A stretch of DNA of 64,000 nt from Campylorhamphus procurvoides. Lineage: Eukaryota > Chordata > Aves > Passeriformes > Dendrocolaptidae. The notes below the pieces were generated by a model. That model was not told the origin of the DNA, searched no databases, and was given only the letters and a program-made list of their open reading frames with translations. Position numbers and translations under genes: made by a program. Below are positions 62,752-64,000 of this stretch, one piece after another (position 1 is the first letter of the stretch; each line of letters starts with the position of its first letter). Where the stretch lies: NCBI GenBank assembly GCA_013396655.1, contig WBMV01007323.1, positions 124,001 to 188,000 on the forward strand, written 5' to 3'.

Positions 62752-64000
62752 TTAGTTTATTAACTAAAAACGAGAGGATAACGAGCAGCAGAAAAGAAAG
62801 GTTTTAGAATTTAGGTTACTGGATTTAGTTTAGATTAGACCTGGTCTTAGGAAGCATTAAATTCATCTATTTGTAGGTTTTGACAGGACTAAAGGTAATG
62901 CTGCTTAAACTCTTCCTCCATCACCAGTGACAGGGACTTTAAAATGTGTTTAATTGTTCCCAAATAATCCATATTTTGAAACAGCTTCTAGATGAGAAGC
63001 CATAGTCAAAAGACACAACAACAGGGCTTTTCTCTGTTTCTAAAAGGCTCTCATGTTTGAGGCATACATTTTAAAGAAGCCTGGACTACCTAGGAGCTCT
63101 GCTCTCCTTTGTGTATCAATAAAGAACCTCCATGATACTGTCAGAAGAGCTGTCTTCACAACAAAAATGTCTGCTTTGAAAGAATAGTACTTTTAAATGA
63201 GAAGTGGTGGTAAGACAAGAAAAAAATTGTCTCTGGTTTCTTTCCTAAAAGACAAATAATCCAGTAAAATTACAGCAGTTTCAGCCTGATTCTTGCAACA
63301 CTAGGGGGGAAAAAATCTCCCCAAGACCATTACATGACTGTTTAAAGTTATTAGAGAGGCATTTAGCATCATTCACTGCTCATGGTGAAAGAATTCTGTT
63401 CAAGGCCGAATTCATGCATTAGACAAGACATATTGTGAAACATACTGAAAAAAATGCACCTATTACTGTGCTATTCAAACTTTACTCTTATAAAGTAAAA
63501 AAATAAAGAAATGAAAAAAGAGAATCAAATAGTTAATAGAAGAAAGCTCGAGTTAACTTCCAGAGATGCCACTTCAGAGTTCTGGCTAAATCTTTGTAGG
63601 AAAAAAAAATCAGCAAGAAACTAAGAGTTGGAAAATGTGTGTAGCTTTATTCCTAGATATAGGGAACTTATTGGAAAACACAGAATAATTTGAAGTTAAT
63701 TAAAATCATTAATAACATAATGAATGTTATTTTGAATGTGTCTATCACTAAACATTAATTATCTTGTAGCCACTGGAACAACATAATGATAGCATCATTC
63801 TTACTGATTAGTGTAATGCTGTATTCCTTTGCTAGAATTTAAATGCTACCAAATGAAGATAAATGGGGTACCAGCTTATATATTTATTAAACAAAGCAAG
63901 TCTGTGTTGCTTAGCTTGAGAGGTCTTAAGAACAAAATCTCCTGGTGAAGAAGTTTAGTTGCTGGTCCTGTGCTCATTAATTCAACATGGCAAATGGGCC

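Larger units (their letters stand above)
55541..64000. other. A+T-rich noncoding DNA with simple repeats, no gene recognised
   Basis: No gene or transposon recognised. The longest open frames of the whole window overlap here on opposite strands (58843-59277 minus, 144 codons; 58904-59308 plus, 134 codons), but neither resembles a known family. Simple repeats are listed separately. A short ACTG tandem lies near 61151-61166. Confidence 0.65.

Overview
The window looks like vertebrate, avian nuclear DNA, most likely from a songbird (passerine). It is strongly A+T-rich by eye (I did not count it) and has no bacterial-style gene packing. Three kinds of transposable element give the lineage. There are CR1 LINE fragments, the dominant bird retroposon. 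There is one short element with a tRNA-Ile-derived head and a CR1-like tail, the architecture of the passerine SINE family TguSINE1. There is also one solitary endogenous-retrovirus LTR with intact ends. Two single unresolved bases (N at 2425 and 35005) suggest an assembled draft genome.

I find no convincing protein-coding gene. The longest open frames are about 110-145 codons, which is roughly what chance gives in 128 kb of both-strand A+T-rich sequence, and none resembles a family I recognise. The window is therefore best read as a gene desert or the inside of a very large intron. A few short stretches have splice-site pairs or protein-like composition and are listed as low-confidence exon candidates (minus strand 4498-4676; plus strand 35195-35308; minus strand 41213-41370; plus strand 44552-44715).

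Layout. 1-14.2 kb: unannotatable A+T-rich DNA with simple repeats and one neat 11-bp hairpin. 14.245-15.073 kb: a solo LTR on the minus strand, flanked by a 4-bp target duplication, with several internal tandem duplications. 15-29.9 kb: nothing recognised apart from low-complexity runs. 29.884-30.024 kb: the tRNA-Ile/CR1 SINE. 33.68-34.11 kb: palindromes, a purine tract and an unusually G+C-rich block of unknown origin. 37.0 kb: a 39-bp tandem duplication built around hairpins. 41.2 kb: the best coding-exon candidate. 44.8-45.1 kb: a roughly 250-bp segment bounded by inverted copies of a palindromic motif. 48.96-49.72 kb: a CR1 interrupted by a younger CR1 in the opposite orientation. 55.14-55.54 kb: another minus-strand CR1. 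The rest, to 64 kb, is simple repeats in featureless sequence.

No genes working together, operons, CRISPR arrays, functional tRNA or rRNA genes, or novel systems can be supported. The main value of the window is its retroelement history and a short list of noncoding or exon candidates to test by comparative alignment and RNA-seq.
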